Below, piece after piece: positions 55,436 to 64,000 of a stretch of DNA of 64,000 bases. A model generated the notes under the pieces. The model had not been told where the DNA came from. It saw only the letters and a list, made by a program, of their open reading frames with translations, and did no database searches. Source of the DNA: Piscinibacter sp. HJYY11 (GTDB lineage Bacteria > Pseudomonadota > Gammaproteobacteria > Burkholderiales > Burkholderiaceae_C); NCBI RefSeq assembly GCF_016735515.1, contig NZ_JAERQZ010000001.1:3336746-3400745 (forward strand), read 5' to 3'. The position numbers and the translations under genes are program-made. How positions within the stretch are numbered: the first letter of the stretch is position 1; each line of letters starts with the position of its first letter.

Positions 55436-56092
55436 CTAGGGCGCATCGGGCCGCAGCGGCTCGGCGACGAAGGGCTGCACCACGCCGATCAGCTTCTGCA
55501 CGTAGGCCTCTTTCTCACCGACGGGCGCGACGTAGTGCAGCGCCTGTTCGGTGGCCTGCCGGCCCGCGCGCAGCAGCATGACCCAGGTCGCGAGGTATTG
55601 CGAGGCCATGCAGCCGCCGGCCGTGGCGACGGGCCCGCGCGCGTGGAAGGGCTCGTCGACCACGCGCACGCCCGCCTGCACCACCCAGGGCTTGGTGGTG
55701 AGGTCGGTGCAGGCCGGCATGTTGCCGATGAGGCCCAGGCGCGCGAGCAACAGCGTGCCCGAACACTGCGCGCCGATCAGCTGGCGCAGCGGGTCGAGCG
55801 TGAGGCGGTCCATCAGCGCGGCGTTCTCGGCGATGGCGCGGGTGTAGATGCCGCTGCCGAAGAGCACCACCTCGGCCTCGTTGGCGAACTCCAGCGGCTG
55901 CTGCACGTCGACGCTCACGCCGTTCATCGAGGTGAGCTTGAGCCCGGGGCCGGTGATCTCGGCGGTGAAGCCGTGCGGCCGTAGGCGGTTGAGCAGGCCG
56001 AGCGCAATGAACGAGTCGAGCTCGTTGAACCCATCGAAGGTGACGATGGCCACCCTCGTCGTTTCGGGCACCGCGGCAGCCATGCCGCTCAT
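55436..56092 (-). CDS. DJ-1/PfpI-family protein
   Basis: A 218-residue glutamine-amidotransferase-like protein: '[25 protein letters not shown]' opens the fold, and '[17 protein letters not shown]' holds the nucleophile-elbow cysteine. Family members act as chaperones, glyoxalases, isonitrile hydratases or redox sensors. The ATG at 56092 overlaps the dps stop (ATGA). Together with oxyR and dps it forms a peroxide-stress group, which makes an oxidative-stress role plausible. Confidence 0.85.
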   Translation of the reverse strand: MSGMAAAVPETTRVAIVTFDGFNELDSFIALGLLNRLRPHGFTAEITGPGLKLTSMNGVSVDVQQPLEFANEAEVVLFGSGIYTRAIAENAALMDRLTLDPLRQLIGAQCSGTLLLARLGLIGNMPACTDLTTKPWVVQAGVRVVDEPFHARGPVATAGGCMASQYLATWVMLLRAGRQATEQALHYVAPVGEKEAYVQKLIGVVQPFVAEPLRPDAP

Positions 56093-56607
56093 TCCTCCAG
56101 CAGGCTGCGCAGCATCCACGCCGTCTGCTCGTGCACCGTCAGGCGCTGCGTCAGCAGGTCGGCCGTGGGCTCGTCGCCCGCCTTGTCGGCCAGCGGGAAG
56201 ATGCCGCGCGCGGTGCGCGCCACGGCCTCATGGCCGGTGACGAGGATGCGCACCATGTCGAGCGCCTTGGGCGGCGTGGCCGGGGCGTCCTGGATCGAGG
56301 CGAGCGCGCCGAACTGGCCATACGAGCCCGGCGCCGCATGGCCCAGCGAGCGGATGCGCTCGGCGATCGGGTCGACCGCGTTCCACAGCTCGGTGTACTG
56401 CAGCATGAACATCTGGTGCAGCGTGTTGAACATCGGCCCCGTCACGTTCCAGTGGAAGTTGTGCGTGGTGAGGTAGAGCGTGTAGGTGTCGGCGAGCAGC
56501 TTCGAGAGGCCGTCGGCGATGGCCTTGCGGTCTTTCTCGCTGATGCCGATGTTGATCTGCGGGGCGGATGCGGCAGCGGGGGCGGGGGTCTTGCTCTTCT
56601 TGGCCAT
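56089..56607 (-). CDS. dps: Dps-family ferritin-like DNA protection protein
   Basis: A 172-residue Dps protein: a basic Ala/Lys/Pro-rich tail ([16 protein letters not shown]) that can bind DNA, then the four-helix bundle with the ferroxidase ligands in '[40 protein letters not shown]'. It binds iron and uses hydrogen peroxide as oxidant, protecting DNA. It is 27 bases downstream of oxyR on the same strand and probably cotranscribed with it, an arrangement seen in other Burkholderiales. Confidence 0.94.
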   Translation of the reverse strand: MAKKSKTPAPAAASAPQINIGISEKDRKAIADGLSKLLADTYTLYLTTHNFHWNVTGPMFNTLHQMFMLQYTELWNAVDPIAERIRSLGHAAPGSYGQFGALASIQDAPATPPKALDMVRILVTGHEAVARTARGIFPLADKAGDEPTADLLTQRLTVHEQTAWMLRSLLEE

Positions 56608-56634
56608 GGTGTGAGGGTGGTGGGGGGAGAGGTT

Positions 56635-57555
56635 TCAGGACACGCGCTGCACGCCTTCCAGCGGGCAGGCGTAGATGGCGTTGCGCAGTGCGGCGATGGC
56701 CTCGTAGCGCGTGAAGGTGCGCCGCCAGGCGAGCACCACACGGCGGGTGGGCACCGGTTCGCTGAAGGGCACGTAGTGCACATGCGGCTGCGGGTCTTTC
56801 GGCACGCTGAGCTGCGGCACCACCGTCACGCCCATGCCCGAGGCCACCATGTACTTGATGGTCTCCAGCGACGAGCCCTCGAAGCTCTTGCGGATGCCCT
56901 CTGCATTGCTCGAGAAGCGCGCGTACTCGGGGCAGACCTCGAGCACATGGTCGCGGAAGCAGTGGCCGGTGCCGAGCAGCAGCATCGTCTCCTTCTTCAG
57001 CTCTTCGGCGGCGATCTGCTGGCGCTTGGCGAGCGGGTGGTTCACCGGCACGGCCACCATGAACGGCTCGTCGTAGAGCGGCGCCACGGCGAGCCCGGCA
57101 TCCGGGAAGGGCTCGGCGATGATGGCGCAGTCGAGCTCGCCGGTGCGCAGCATGTCGAGCAGCTTGACGGTGAAGTTCTCCTGCAGCACGAGGGGCATCT
57201 GCGGCACACGCTCGATCGCCGCCTTCACCAGGTCGGGCAACAGATAGGGGCCGATGGTGTAGATGACGCCCAGCCGCAGCGGGCCGGAGACCGGGTCCTT
57301 GCCGCGCTTGGCGATCTCCTTGATGCTCGCGGCCTGCTCGATGACCGACTGCGCCTGCCGCACGATCTCTTCGCCCAGCGGCGTCACGCTCACCTCGTTG
57401 GCCCCGCGCTCGAAGAGCTTCACGTCGAGCTCTTCTTCCAGCTTCTTGATCGCCACGCTGAGCGTGGGCTGCGACACGAAGCAGGCTTCGGCGGCGCGGC
57501 CGAAGTGCTTTTCTCTGGCGACGGCCACGATGTAGCGAAGCTCGGTGAGGGTCAT
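56635..57555 (-). CDS. oxyR: Peroxide-sensing LysR-type regulator OxyR
   Basis: A 306-residue LysR-type regulator. The HTH is 'LTELRYIVAVAREKHFGRAAEACFVSQPTLSVAIKKLEEEL'. The redox pair is present: 'GHCFRDHVLEVC', with the two cysteines nine residues apart exactly as Cys199/Cys208 of E. coli OxyR. It activates peroxide defence genes, probably including the adjacent dps. The ATG at 57555 was chosen by homology; the open frame extends further upstream. Divergent from a lipoprotein gene. Confidence 0.94.
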   Translation of the reverse strand: MTLTELRYIVAVAREKHFGRAAEACFVSQPTLSVAIKKLEEELDVKLFERGANEVSVTPLGEEIVRQAQSVIEQAASIKEIAKRGKDPVSGPLRLGVIYTIGPYLLPDLVKAAIERVPQMPLVLQENFTVKLLDMLRTGELDCAIIAEPFPDAGLAVAPLYDEPFMVAVPVNHPLAKRQQIAAEELKKETMLLLGTGHCFRDHVLEVCPEYARFSSNAEGIRKSFEGSSLETIKYMVASGMGVTVVPQLSVPKDPQPHVHYVPFSEPVPTRRVVLAWRRTFTRYEAIAALRNAIYACPLEGVQRVS

Positions 57556-57697
57556 GTTGCGCAGGATAACGGAGCGGGTGTCCCGCGTCATGCGCCCCTT
57601 GGCATCGCCATGCGATACCGGATGACTTCGCGCTTGAGGCACGGAAGCGCTTCGCCGATTCTCCCGCCGCGGCATGTGCCGCGCCTCGAAAAACCGT

Positions 57698-58246
57698 ATG
57701 AGTCAACCGCGCTTTCTCGTGTCCGCCACCGTGGCCGCCCTGGCCGCTGCCACCCTGTCGGCCTGCTACGTGGTGCCGATCGACCCGCGCACCGGCCAGC
57801 CCTACCCGCCTGCGAGGGAGGGGTCGCAGCCGTCGAGCGTCGCCATCATCACCCCGCCGGCCTCACCGGCGCCACCCCAGCCCACCGTGCTGAGCGCACG
57901 GCTGTACCCCCTCAACCCTCAGGCCAACAAGGGCGGCATGCTGACCGCCGTGGTGATGGACAACCACACCGGCCGCGGCACCTTCACCCTCAGCTACCAG
58001 GGCGATGCGCTGCAGGGAGAGGCCTCCCGCGTCGAGGCCGGTTATGCCGCCTTCGGCAGGATCCACACCGAGGTGCTGGGCGCCAACCCCCAGCGCAGCT
58101 TCAGCGGCCGCCGCGGCATCGCCAACGCCTATGGCGTCAAGGGGGTCAACGTGCAGTGCGAGTACCTGATCACCGGCCCGACCATGGGCACCGGTGCCTG
58201 CCTCTTCTCCGACGGCGCGAAGTACCAGATGCACTTCGGCGGCTGA
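57698..58246 (+). CDS. Predicted lipoprotein
   Basis: A 182-residue protein with a lipoprotein signal (FLVSATVAALAAATLSAC, Cys near residue 24) and a Pro-rich stalk. The mature domain is beta-strand-like (SARLYPLNPQANKGGMLTAVVMDNHTGRGTFTLSYQGDALQGEA) with one cysteine pair near the C-terminus. I recognise no named family. It is likely an outer-membrane or periplasmic structural protein. Confidence 0.75.
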   Translation: MSQPRFLVSATVAALAAATLSACYVVPIDPRTGQPYPPAREGSQPSSVAIITPPASPAPPQPTVLSARLYPLNPQANKGGMLTAVVMDNHTGRGTFTLSYQGDALQGEASRVEAGYAAFGRIHTEVLGANPQRSFSGRRGIANAYGVKGVNVQCEYLITGPTMGTGACLFSDGAKYQMHFGG

Positions 58247-58260
58247 CGCCACCCGGTCGC

Positions 58261-58890
58261 TCACGACCGGGTCGGCCCCTGGGCGGCTTCGATGTGCGGG
58301 GTGCCCAGGCCGGTGAGTCGGGGCGTGGGCGTGACCGCCCTCGAGAGCGTTCCGATCACGATGGCCGCGACGATGCCGCACACCACCACCACGGCGGTGT
58401 ACCCCGCCGCCTTGTCGGGCGGGCACTTCATCAGCACCGGCAGCCCGGTGTAGACGAGGTAGATCGAATAGAGCGAAGCCAACAGGCCGAGCACCGACAG
58501 CGACGGGATCAAGGCGAAGATCCCGCCGACGAACGCAGCGGTCATGGCATAGGCCACGAGCTTCAACGCGTTGAACTGGTTCTTGTGGCCCTTGAACGTG
58601 GGCGCGAGCGCATCGACGATCAGCGCCAGCACGAACACCATCACGAGCGAGAGCGCATAGCTCACCACCATGTTGGTGAAGCCCCAGACAAAGGGCATGC
58701 GGATGTGCATGCCGAAGCCGCCGACGCCGATGAGCGTCATGCCGATGAAGCCGGCGACCGCCGGGATCGCGGCGAGGATCAGCACGTAGTTCTTGTAGAT
58801 CGATGCGACGTCGCCCGTCTCCTGCTCGATGGCGGGCCAGGTGGCGGCGGGGCGCAGCAGGATGTCCTGCACACGTTGGATGAGGTTCAT
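58261..58890 (-). CDS. Yip1-family membrane protein
   Basis: A 209-residue protein with five predicted membrane helices: 'NYVLILAAIPAVAGFIGMTLIG', 'FTNMVVSYALSLVMVFVLALIVDALA', 'LVAYAMTAAFVGGIFALIPSLSVLGLLASLYSIYLVYTGLPVLM' and 'AVVVVCGIVAAIVIG'. The layout fits the bacterial Yip1 domain. Function unknown. The start at 58890 begins 'MNLIQRVQDILLRPAATW', the usual amphipathic opening. The upstream in-frame ATG has no ribosome binding site. Confidence 0.8.
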   Translation of the reverse strand: MNLIQRVQDILLRPAATWPAIEQETGDVASIYKNYVLILAAIPAVAGFIGMTLIGVGGFGMHIRMPFVWGFTNMVVSYALSLVMVFVLALIVDALAPTFKGHKNQFNALKLVAYAMTAAFVGGIFALIPSLSVLGLLASLYSIYLVYTGLPVLMKCPPDKAAGYTAVVVVCGIVAAIVIGTLSRAVTPTPRLTGLGTPHIEAAQGPTRS

Positions 58891-59001
58891 GCGGTACTCC
58901 AGAAGGCGCGATGCAAGGCGCATCGCGGCGCGAGCGGGAATCTAGTCGTCGTGCGCCCGCTTGCCTAAGGACCAACGTCACATCGACGTGGACAAGCCCC
59001 T

Positions 59002-61068
59002 CTAGGCCTTGAGGTATTCAGCCTTGCTGCCCAGCCAGCGCACGACGTGCTGGCGCGCCCGCTCGGGCTGCGAGGCGAGCCAGCGCTCGGCGGCGGCGCG
59101 GGCCGCGGGCACGAGGTGCGCGTCTTCGTTGAGGTCGGCAAAGCGCAGCAGCGGCGCGCCCGACTGGCGCGCGCCGAGGAACTCGCCCGGCCCGCGGATC
59201 TCGAGGTCGCGGCGGGCGATCTCGAAGCCGTCCTGCGTCTCGGCCATCGCCTTCAGCCGCGACTTGCCGGTGTCCGACAGGGGCGAGGTGTAGAGCAGCA
59301 CGCACACGCTCGCGATCGAGCCGCGGCCCACCCGCCCGCGCAGCTGGTGCAGCTGCGAGAGGCCGAAACGTTCGGCATGCTCGATCACCATCAGGCTGGC
59401 GTTGGGCACATCGACACCCACTTCGATCACGGTGGTGCTCACCAGCACCTGCATCGTGCCCGCCTTGAACTGGTCCATCACCGCGGCCTTGTCGGCGGCG
59501 GGCATGCGACCGTGCAGCAAGCCCACGCGGAGGCCGGCCAGCGCCGCGCTCAGCTGCTCGTGCGTGGCGGTGGCGTTCTGCAGGTCAAGCTTCTCGCTTT
59601 CTTCGATCAGCGGGCAGACCCAGTAGACCTGCTTGCCGCGGGCCGCTTCCTCGGCGATGGTGGCGATCACGTTGTCGCGCTTCGCGTCGCTGAACACCTT
59701 GGTGACGATGGGCGTGCGGCCGGGCGGCAGCTCGTCGATGGTGCTGATGTCGAGGTCGGCGAAGAGCGTCATCGCCAGCGTGCGCGGGATGGGCGTGGCG
59801 CTCATCATCAGGAGGTGCGGCTCGAGCGTTTGCGCCTGCAGCTTGTCCCGCAGCGCCAGCCGCTGTGCCACGCCGAAGCGGTGCTGCTCGTCGATGATGG
59901 CCAGGCCGAGCTTTGCGAACTGCACCTCGTCCTGGATGACGGCGTGCGTGCCCACCACCAGCTGCGCCTCGCCCGAGGCCACGCGCGCCAGCATCTCCTT
60001 GCGTGCCTTGCCTTTTCGGCTGCCGGTGAGCCACGCGGTCTGGATGCCCAATGGCTCCAGCCACTGCACCAGCTTGCGGAAGTGCTGCTCGGCGAGGATC
60101 TCGGTCGGCGCCATCAGCGCGCACTGCCAGCCGTTGTGCATCGCGATCGCGGCGGCGAGTGCGGCCACCACCGTCTTGCCGGCGCCCACGTCGCCCTGCA
60201 GCAGCCGGTGCATCGGGATCTCGCGCTGCAGGTCCTGCGCGATCTCCTCAACCACGCGGTGCTGCGCGCCCGTCAGCGCGAAGGGCAGGGCGGCGAGCAG
60301 CTTTTCCTGCAGGCCGCCGCGGGTGACGGCGAAGCGCGGTGCACGTTGCAGGGCGCGCTCGTTCTTCGCTTCGAGCTGCGAGATCTGCTGCGCCAGCAGC
60401 TCCTCGAACTTGAGCCGCTGCCAGGCCGGGTGTGTCTTGTCTTCGAGCGTGGCCAGGCTCACGTCGGGGGCGGGGTGGTGCAGGAAGTTCAGCGCCTCCT
60501 TCAGCGCCCAGCTGCCGCGCGGCAGCATCGCCGGCGGCACCAGCTCCGAGAGGTCGGCCCGTTTCAGGCCTGAGGCGACCGCCTTGCGCAGGTAGGCCTG
60601 CGGCAGCGTGGCGCTGGTCGGGTAGACCGGTGTCAGCGCGGTGGCGAGCGGCGTGTCCTCGTCCACGCCCTTGAAGCCGGGGTGCACCATCTCCAGCCCG
60701 AAGAAGCCCCCGCGCGCCTCGCCGCGCACGCGCACCCGGTTGCCGGCGGCCAGCGTCTTCTGGTGGTTGGGATAGAAGTGCAGGAAGCGCAGGAAGAGCT
60801 CGTCCGTCCCGTCGCTCAGCTTCACGACCAGCTGCCGCCGCGGGCGGAACTGGATCTGGCAATCGGTGACCACGCCTTCCACCTGCGCCGTGAGGCCGTC
60901 GCGAAGCTCGCTGATCGGCGTGAGCCTGGTCTCGTCTTCGTAGCGCAGCGGCAGGTGCAGCGCGAGGTCGATGTCGCGCACCAGGCCCAGCTTCTCCATG
61001 GCCTTCTTCGGCGCTGACTTGGCGCCTGGCGCGGCAGCGGCGACCGGCTTGGAGGCGGGTGAGGGCAT
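59002..61068 (-). CDS. recG: ATP-dependent DNA helicase RecG
   Basis: A 688-residue helicase that reverses stalled forks and processes D-loops. The N-terminal wedge has an OB fold ('[35 protein letters not shown]'). The motor has motif I '[13 protein letters not shown]', motif Ia '[11 protein letters not shown]', motif II DEQH in '[10 protein letters not shown]', motif III '[12 protein letters not shown]', motif V '[40 protein letters not shown]' and the C-terminal '[18 protein letters not shown]'. All motifs are intact. The ATG at 61068 lies 51 bases from the divergent dehydrogenase-like gene. Confidence 0.97.
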   Translation of the reverse strand: MPSPASKPVAAAAPGAKSAPKKAMEKLGLVRDIDLALHLPLRYEDETRLTPISELRDGLTAQVEGVVTDCQIQFRPRRQLVVKLSDGTDELFLRFLHFYPNHQKTLAAGNRVRVRGEARGGFFGLEMVHPGFKGVDEDTPLATALTPVYPTSATLPQAYLRKAVASGLKRADLSELVPPAMLPRGSWALKEALNFLHHPAPDVSLATLEDKTHPAWQRLKFEELLAQQISQLEAKNERALQRAPRFAVTRGGLQEKLLAALPFALTGAQHRVVEEIAQDLQREIPMHRLLQGDVGAGKTVVAALAAAIAMHNGWQCALMAPTEILAEQHFRKLVQWLEPLGIQTAWLTGSRKGKARKEMLARVASGEAQLVVGTHAVIQDEVQFAKLGLAIIDEQHRFGVAQRLALRDKLQAQTLEPHLLMMSATPIPRTLAMTLFADLDISTIDELPPGRTPIVTKVFSDAKRDNVIATIAEEAARGKQVYWVCPLIEESEKLDLQNATATHEQLSAALAGLRVGLLHGRMPAADKAAVMDQFKAGTMQVLVSTTVIEVGVDVPNASLMVIEHAERFGLSQLHQLRGRVGRGSIASVCVLLYTSPLSDTGKSRLKAMAETQDGFEIARRDLEIRGPGEFLGARQSGAPLLRFADLNEDAHLVPAARAAAERWLASQPERARQHVVRWLGSKAEYLKA

Positions 61069-61119
61069 GCAATGATTCTGCCCGCTCCCTTCTGCCTGCT
61101 CGCTTCTGCTGCCCCGACG

Positions 61120-62310
61120 ATGCGCCTGCGCCGCCTCCTGCTTGCCTGTTCCCTGCTGTGCCTGGTGGGCGTGAGCCACGCCCGCGGCTACACGCCCCAG
61201 GGCGAATGCGGCGGATGGCCCCGCGTGGCGCTCGCCACGCCCAAGGGCTGGTGCGCGGGCCTGGTGGCCGACGAGCGCGAAGGCCTGCGCCTGCCGCGCC
61301 GCCTGCTCGAAGTGGCCCCCGGCCGCTTCTGGGTCATCGACATGGGCAGCTGGGACCCACGCCGCGGGCGCCTGCTGGAGCTGACGCTCGGCCGCCCGGG
61401 CGAGCGACCGCAGGTGCGCACCTTGGCCGACAAGCTCGACCGACCGCTCGCGCTCGTGCGCGGCCCCGATGGCCTCGTCTACATCGGCGAGGTCGGCACG
61501 GTGTGGCGCACGCGGGTGCCGGCACCCGGCGGCATGCCCGCACGCGAAGACGTGATCACCGGCCTGCCGGCCGATGGCGCGCATCCGCTGATCGAGCTGG
61601 CTTTCTCGCCGGAGGGACGCCTCTACCTCAACGTGGGCGCCCCGAGCGACGCCTGCCGCAACGATGCGCAGCAGCAGCCCATGCCCTGCCCCGAGCGCGA
61701 CGGCGAGCGCCCGCGCGGTGCGGTGTACGAGGCGGTGCTCGGGGGGCCGGGGCGCACGCTGCAGCGCCTGCGGCCCTTCGCCACCGGCCTGCGCAATTCG
61801 ATCGCGCTGGCCCATGTGCCGGGCCTCGGGTTGCTGCAGGGCGAGAACTCGATCGACTACCCGGAGGCACAAACGCCGGCCGAAGAGCTGAACCTGCTGC
61901 GCGAAGGCAGCGACCACGGCTGGCCGTACTGCGTGGGTGCCCGCCTGCCGGCGAAGGGCTACGAAGGCAGAGTCGACTGCAAGCGCACGAGCGCGCCCCT
62001 GCAGCTGTGGCCGGCCCATGCAGCGCCCTTGTCGATGCTCTTCGCCACGCATGGGCCCTTGAAGGGACAGCTCATCGTGGCGTGGCACGGCCATCGCCCG
62101 ACCGGCCGGCGGGTGGTGGGCTTTGCGGTGGACGGCCAAGGCCGCGTGGCCGCCAGGCCGACCGAGTGGCTGGCGGGGCGCGAGGCGGTGCCGGGCCAGG
62201 CGCCGGTGGCCACGCCGGCGGGTGTCGCGCTCGACGCGCAAGGCCACCTCTGGGTCGTCGAGGACCGCAACCGCACCGTGCTCGTGCTGCTGCCGGACGC
62301 TGCGCGCTGA
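61120..62310 (+). CDS. Secreted sugar-dehydrogenase-like (PQQ GDH-B type) beta-propeller
   Basis: A 396-residue exported protein with a signal peptide ([18 protein letters not shown]). The propeller resembles soluble glucose/sorbosone dehydrogenases: '[30 protein letters not shown]', '[25 protein letters not shown]', '[27 protein letters not shown]', '[19 protein letters not shown]' and '[15 protein letters not shown]'. The typical active-site segment and paired cysteines suggest a PQQ-dependent oxidoreductase, but PQQ ligands cannot be confirmed by eye. Divergent from recG; followed by queA. Confidence 0.83.
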   Translation: MRLRRLLLACSLLCLVGVSHARGYTPQGECGGWPRVALATPKGWCAGLVADEREGLRLPRRLLEVAPGRFWVIDMGSWDPRRGRLLELTLGRPGERPQVRTLADKLDRPLALVRGPDGLVYIGEVGTVWRTRVPAPGGMPAREDVITGLPADGAHPLIELAFSPEGRLYLNVGAPSDACRNDAQQQPMPCPERDGERPRGAVYEAVLGGPGRTLQRLRPFATGLRNSIALAHVPGLGLLQGENSIDYPEAQTPAEELNLLREGSDHGWPYCVGARLPAKGYEGRVDCKRTSAPLQLWPAHAAPLSMLFATHGPLKGQLIVAWHGHRPTGRRVVGFAVDGQGRVAARPTEWLAGREAVPGQAPVATPAGVALDAQGHLWVVEDRNRTVLVLLPDAAR

Positions 62311-62375
62311 CTGCGCGGGGGGCGCGTGGAACAATGTCGCCCCGCTCGCCATCGAGGCCGGTCAAGCCTCCGATC

Positions 62376-63437
62376 ATGTCTGCCCGCGCTGCCTTCACCC
62401 TCGCCGATTTCGACTTCGACCTGCCACCCGAGCTGATCGCGCAGCACCCTGCGCCCGAGCGCAGTGCGTCGCGCCTGCTGGACGGCACGCACACGCCGCC
62501 CGTCGACCGCATCTTTCGCGAGCTGCCCACGCTGCTGCAGGCGGGCGACCTGCTGGTCTTCAACGACACCCGGGTCATCAAGGCCCGCCTGCTCGGCGCC
62601 AAGGCCACCGGCGGGGCGGTCGAGGCGCTGGTCGAGCGGGTGTTGCCGAACCACGAGGTGCTCGTGCACCTGCGCGCGAGCAAGTCGCCCAAGGCCGGCG
62701 CGCTCGTGCGCTTCACGAGTGGCGATGGCGCCAGCCACTTCGAGGCCGAGATGCTGGGCCGCGGCGGGCCGGAGGATTCGCTGTTCCACCTGCGCTTCCC
62801 GAGCGAGCCCTTCGCGTTGATCGAGCGCCACGGCCACGTGCCGCTGCCCCCGTACATCACGCACGCCGACGACGCGGAAGACGAGCGCCGCTACCAGACC
62901 GTGTTTGCCGCCAAGCCGGGCGCTGCGGCCGCCCCGACCGCCGCGCTCCACTTCGACGAAGGCGTGCTGGCCGCGCTGCGGGCGCGGGGTGTCGGCAGCG
63001 CCAGCGTCACGTTGCACGTCGGCGCCGGCACCTTCCAGCCGGTACGCGTGGACAACATCGCCGAGCACAAGATGCACAGCGAGTGGTTCGAGGCGCCGCA
63101 GGCCACGGTGGAGGCGATCGCCGCAACGAAGGCCGCGGGCGGCCGCGTCGTCTCGGTCGGCACCACCACCTTGCGCGCGCTCGAATCTGCGGCCCTCGGC
63201 GGCACGCTGCAGGCTGGCAGCCGCGACACCGACATCTTCATCACGCCGGGTTTCGACTTCCGCGTGGTCGACGTGCTCGTCACCAACTTCCACCTGCCCA
63301 AGAGCACGCTGCTGATGCTGGTCAGCGCCTTCGCAGGGTACGAACCCGTGATGGCGCTCTACCGCCATGCGGTCGCCGCTCGCTACCGCTTCTTCAGCTA
63401 CGGCGATGCGATGCTGCTCGCCCGCGCACGCGCTTGA
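62376..63437 (+). CDS. queA: S-adenosylmethionine:tRNA ribosyltransferase-isomerase
   Basis: A 353-residue enzyme of queuosine biosynthesis that transfers the ribosyl moiety of SAM to preQ1 in tRNA. Landmarks are '[24 protein letters not shown]', '[16 protein letters not shown]', 'HVPLPPYI', 'RYQTVFA', '[29 protein letters not shown]', '[13 protein letters not shown]', 'DIFITPGF' and '[21 protein letters not shown]'. The ATG at 62376 agrees with the family start. tgt is not in the window. The last gene with a complete sequence. Confidence 0.96.
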   Translation: MSARAAFTLADFDFDLPPELIAQHPAPERSASRLLDGTHTPPVDRIFRELPTLLQAGDLLVFNDTRVIKARLLGAKATGGAVEALVERVLPNHEVLVHLRASKSPKAGALVRFTSGDGASHFEAEMLGRGGPEDSLFHLRFPSEPFALIERHGHVPLPPYITHADDAEDERRYQTVFAAKPGAAAAPTAALHFDEGVLAALRARGVGSASVTLHVGAGTFQPVRVDNIAEHKMHSEWFEAPQATVEAIAATKAAGGRVVSVGTTTLRALESAALGGTLQAGSRDTDIFITPGFDFRVVDVLVTNFHLPKSTLLMLVSAFAGYEPVMALYRHAVAARYRFFSYGDAMLLARARA

Positions 63438-63526
63438 CCCAACTGCTTGATATTTCGCACGACTTCGGCCGAATGGACGAGGCCCTGCGCCGCCTGGCGG
63501 CCCGGGCTGCACGGTAGGCTCGTCGC

Positions 63527-64000
63527 ATGAAGTTCCTGTTGGCCCTCGTGGGCCTGTGGCTGTCGCTGGCCGCCGGGCCCGCCGCGGCGGCGGACGCTGT
63601 CGTCGAGTTGCGGCAGGCCCATTTCTCCACCCTCGACGACACCTCGCCCGACGGTGCGCCCACGCCCGAGGTGGTGGTGAGCCTGCCCGACACCTGGCGC
63701 CAGCGCGGCCTGGGCACCACGGGCAAGGCGCACTACCGCGTGGAGTTCAAACTCGACGCCTTGCCGCAGCGACCCTACGGCCTGTCGCTCACGCGCATCA
63801 GCTCCACCCGCCGCGTCTTTCTCAACGGCCGGCTGATCGAAGACACCCACGCGCTCGGCTACGGCCACCCGGTGCGCGCGGTGATCCCCTTGCCGCCGCT
63901 GCTGCTTCGCGAGGGCGACAACGAAATCGCCTTCGACGTGGAGCACCGCATCCAGGGCGGCTTGTCGGCGGCCAGGCTCGGGCCCATGTCGGCGATCACC
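63527..64000 (+). CDS. Exported protein, 3' end cut by the window (possible sensor N-terminus)
   Basis: The frame opens at ATG 63527 and runs off the window with 158 codons visible. A signal peptide (LLALVGLWLSLAAGPAAAA) is followed by a beta-rich domain: 'LPDTWRQRGLGTTGKAHYRVEFKLDALPQRPYGLSLTRISSTRRVFLNGRLIEDT'. This galactose-binding-like jellyroll is common at the front of 7TM sensor histidine kinases and diguanylate cyclases, so the missing part may be a membrane sensor. The assignment is tentative. It lies 89 bases after queA. Confidence 0.5.
   Translation, partial: MKFLLALVGLWLSLAAGPAAAADAVVELRQAHFSTLDDTSPDGAPTPEVVVSLPDTWRQRGLGTTGKAHYRVEFKLDALPQRPYGLSLTRISSTRRVFLNGRLIEDTHALGYGHPVRAVIPLPPLLLREGDNEIAFDVEHRIQGGLSAARLGPMSAIT

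Overview
The window is very GC-rich, with strong G/C bias at third codon positions, and it is densely coded with almost every neighbouring pair sharing ATGA/TGATG stop-start overlaps. Gene content points to a Betaproteobacterium of the order Burkholderiales (Rubrivivax/Leptothrix/Roseateles-like). The signs are an mnmG-rsmG-lysE-parA-GNAT-argC-parB region, OxyR-Dps, a prkA-yeaH-spoVR operon, and recG divergent from a sugar-dehydrogenase-like gene beside queA. I saw no rRNA, tRNA, CRISPR array, transposase or prophage. The species cannot be fixed from the sequence alone.

Layout. 1-2.3 kb: the end of a WYL regulator, a DUF427 protein and a cysteine-rich flavoprotein. 2.3-7.0 kb: a four-gene minus-strand efflux operon (outer membrane lipoprotein, HlyD/MacA adaptor, MacB-type ATPase, MacB-type permease). 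7.04-7.40 kb: a gene-free block of nested inverted repeats. 7.4-15.4 kb: a biotin region, bioF-P450-FadH-like reductase and, separated by a plus-strand lipoprotein gene, chorismate-lyase-like protein-bioA-bioD; pabB and an MmcB-like protein run divergently. 17.5-24.1 kb: AsmA-like protein, thioredoxin lipoprotein, and a ybhP-clsB-ybhN type phospholipid operon. 24.1-32.8 kb: small exported protein, orphan substrate-binding protein, pirin, VOC protein, a cysteine-free glutaredoxin-fold protein coupled to a hydrolase and a NatAB-type ABC exporter, an SMP-30-like protein and an ElaA-like acetyltransferase. 32.8-33.1 kb: a candidate structured RNA ending in a convincing terminator.

33.6-40.3 kb is the most interesting block. 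Two tandem LuxR-type regulators precede a 47-codon gene whose product ends in a double-glycine leader followed by only six residues (APRPIW). Then come an HlyD-type adaptor, a C39-peptidase ABC exporter with an intact Cys-His-Asp triad, and an HD-GYP protein. Near-identical inverted repeats of the lux-box form (CTGT-N8-ACAG) lie upstream of the first regulator and upstream of the peptide gene, where the repeat overlaps the expected -35 position. I infer a LuxR-controlled, exported hexapeptide system coupled to cyclic-di-GMP turnover.

40.3-48.1 kb is a chromosome-origin-type segment: mnmG, rsmG, LysE, parA, GNAT, argC, hydrolase, parB. A perfect parS lies inside mnmG and a one-mismatch parS inside rsmG. 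48.4-53.2 kb is the stress operon prkA-yeaH-spoVR behind a good sigma-54 promoter. 53.2-64 kb holds a heme-motif exported protein with a triplicated upstream motif, an oxyR-dps-DJ-1 peroxide group, a lipoprotein, a Yip1-type protein, recG, a PQQ-dehydrogenase-like protein, queA and the start of an exported protein cut by the window edge.
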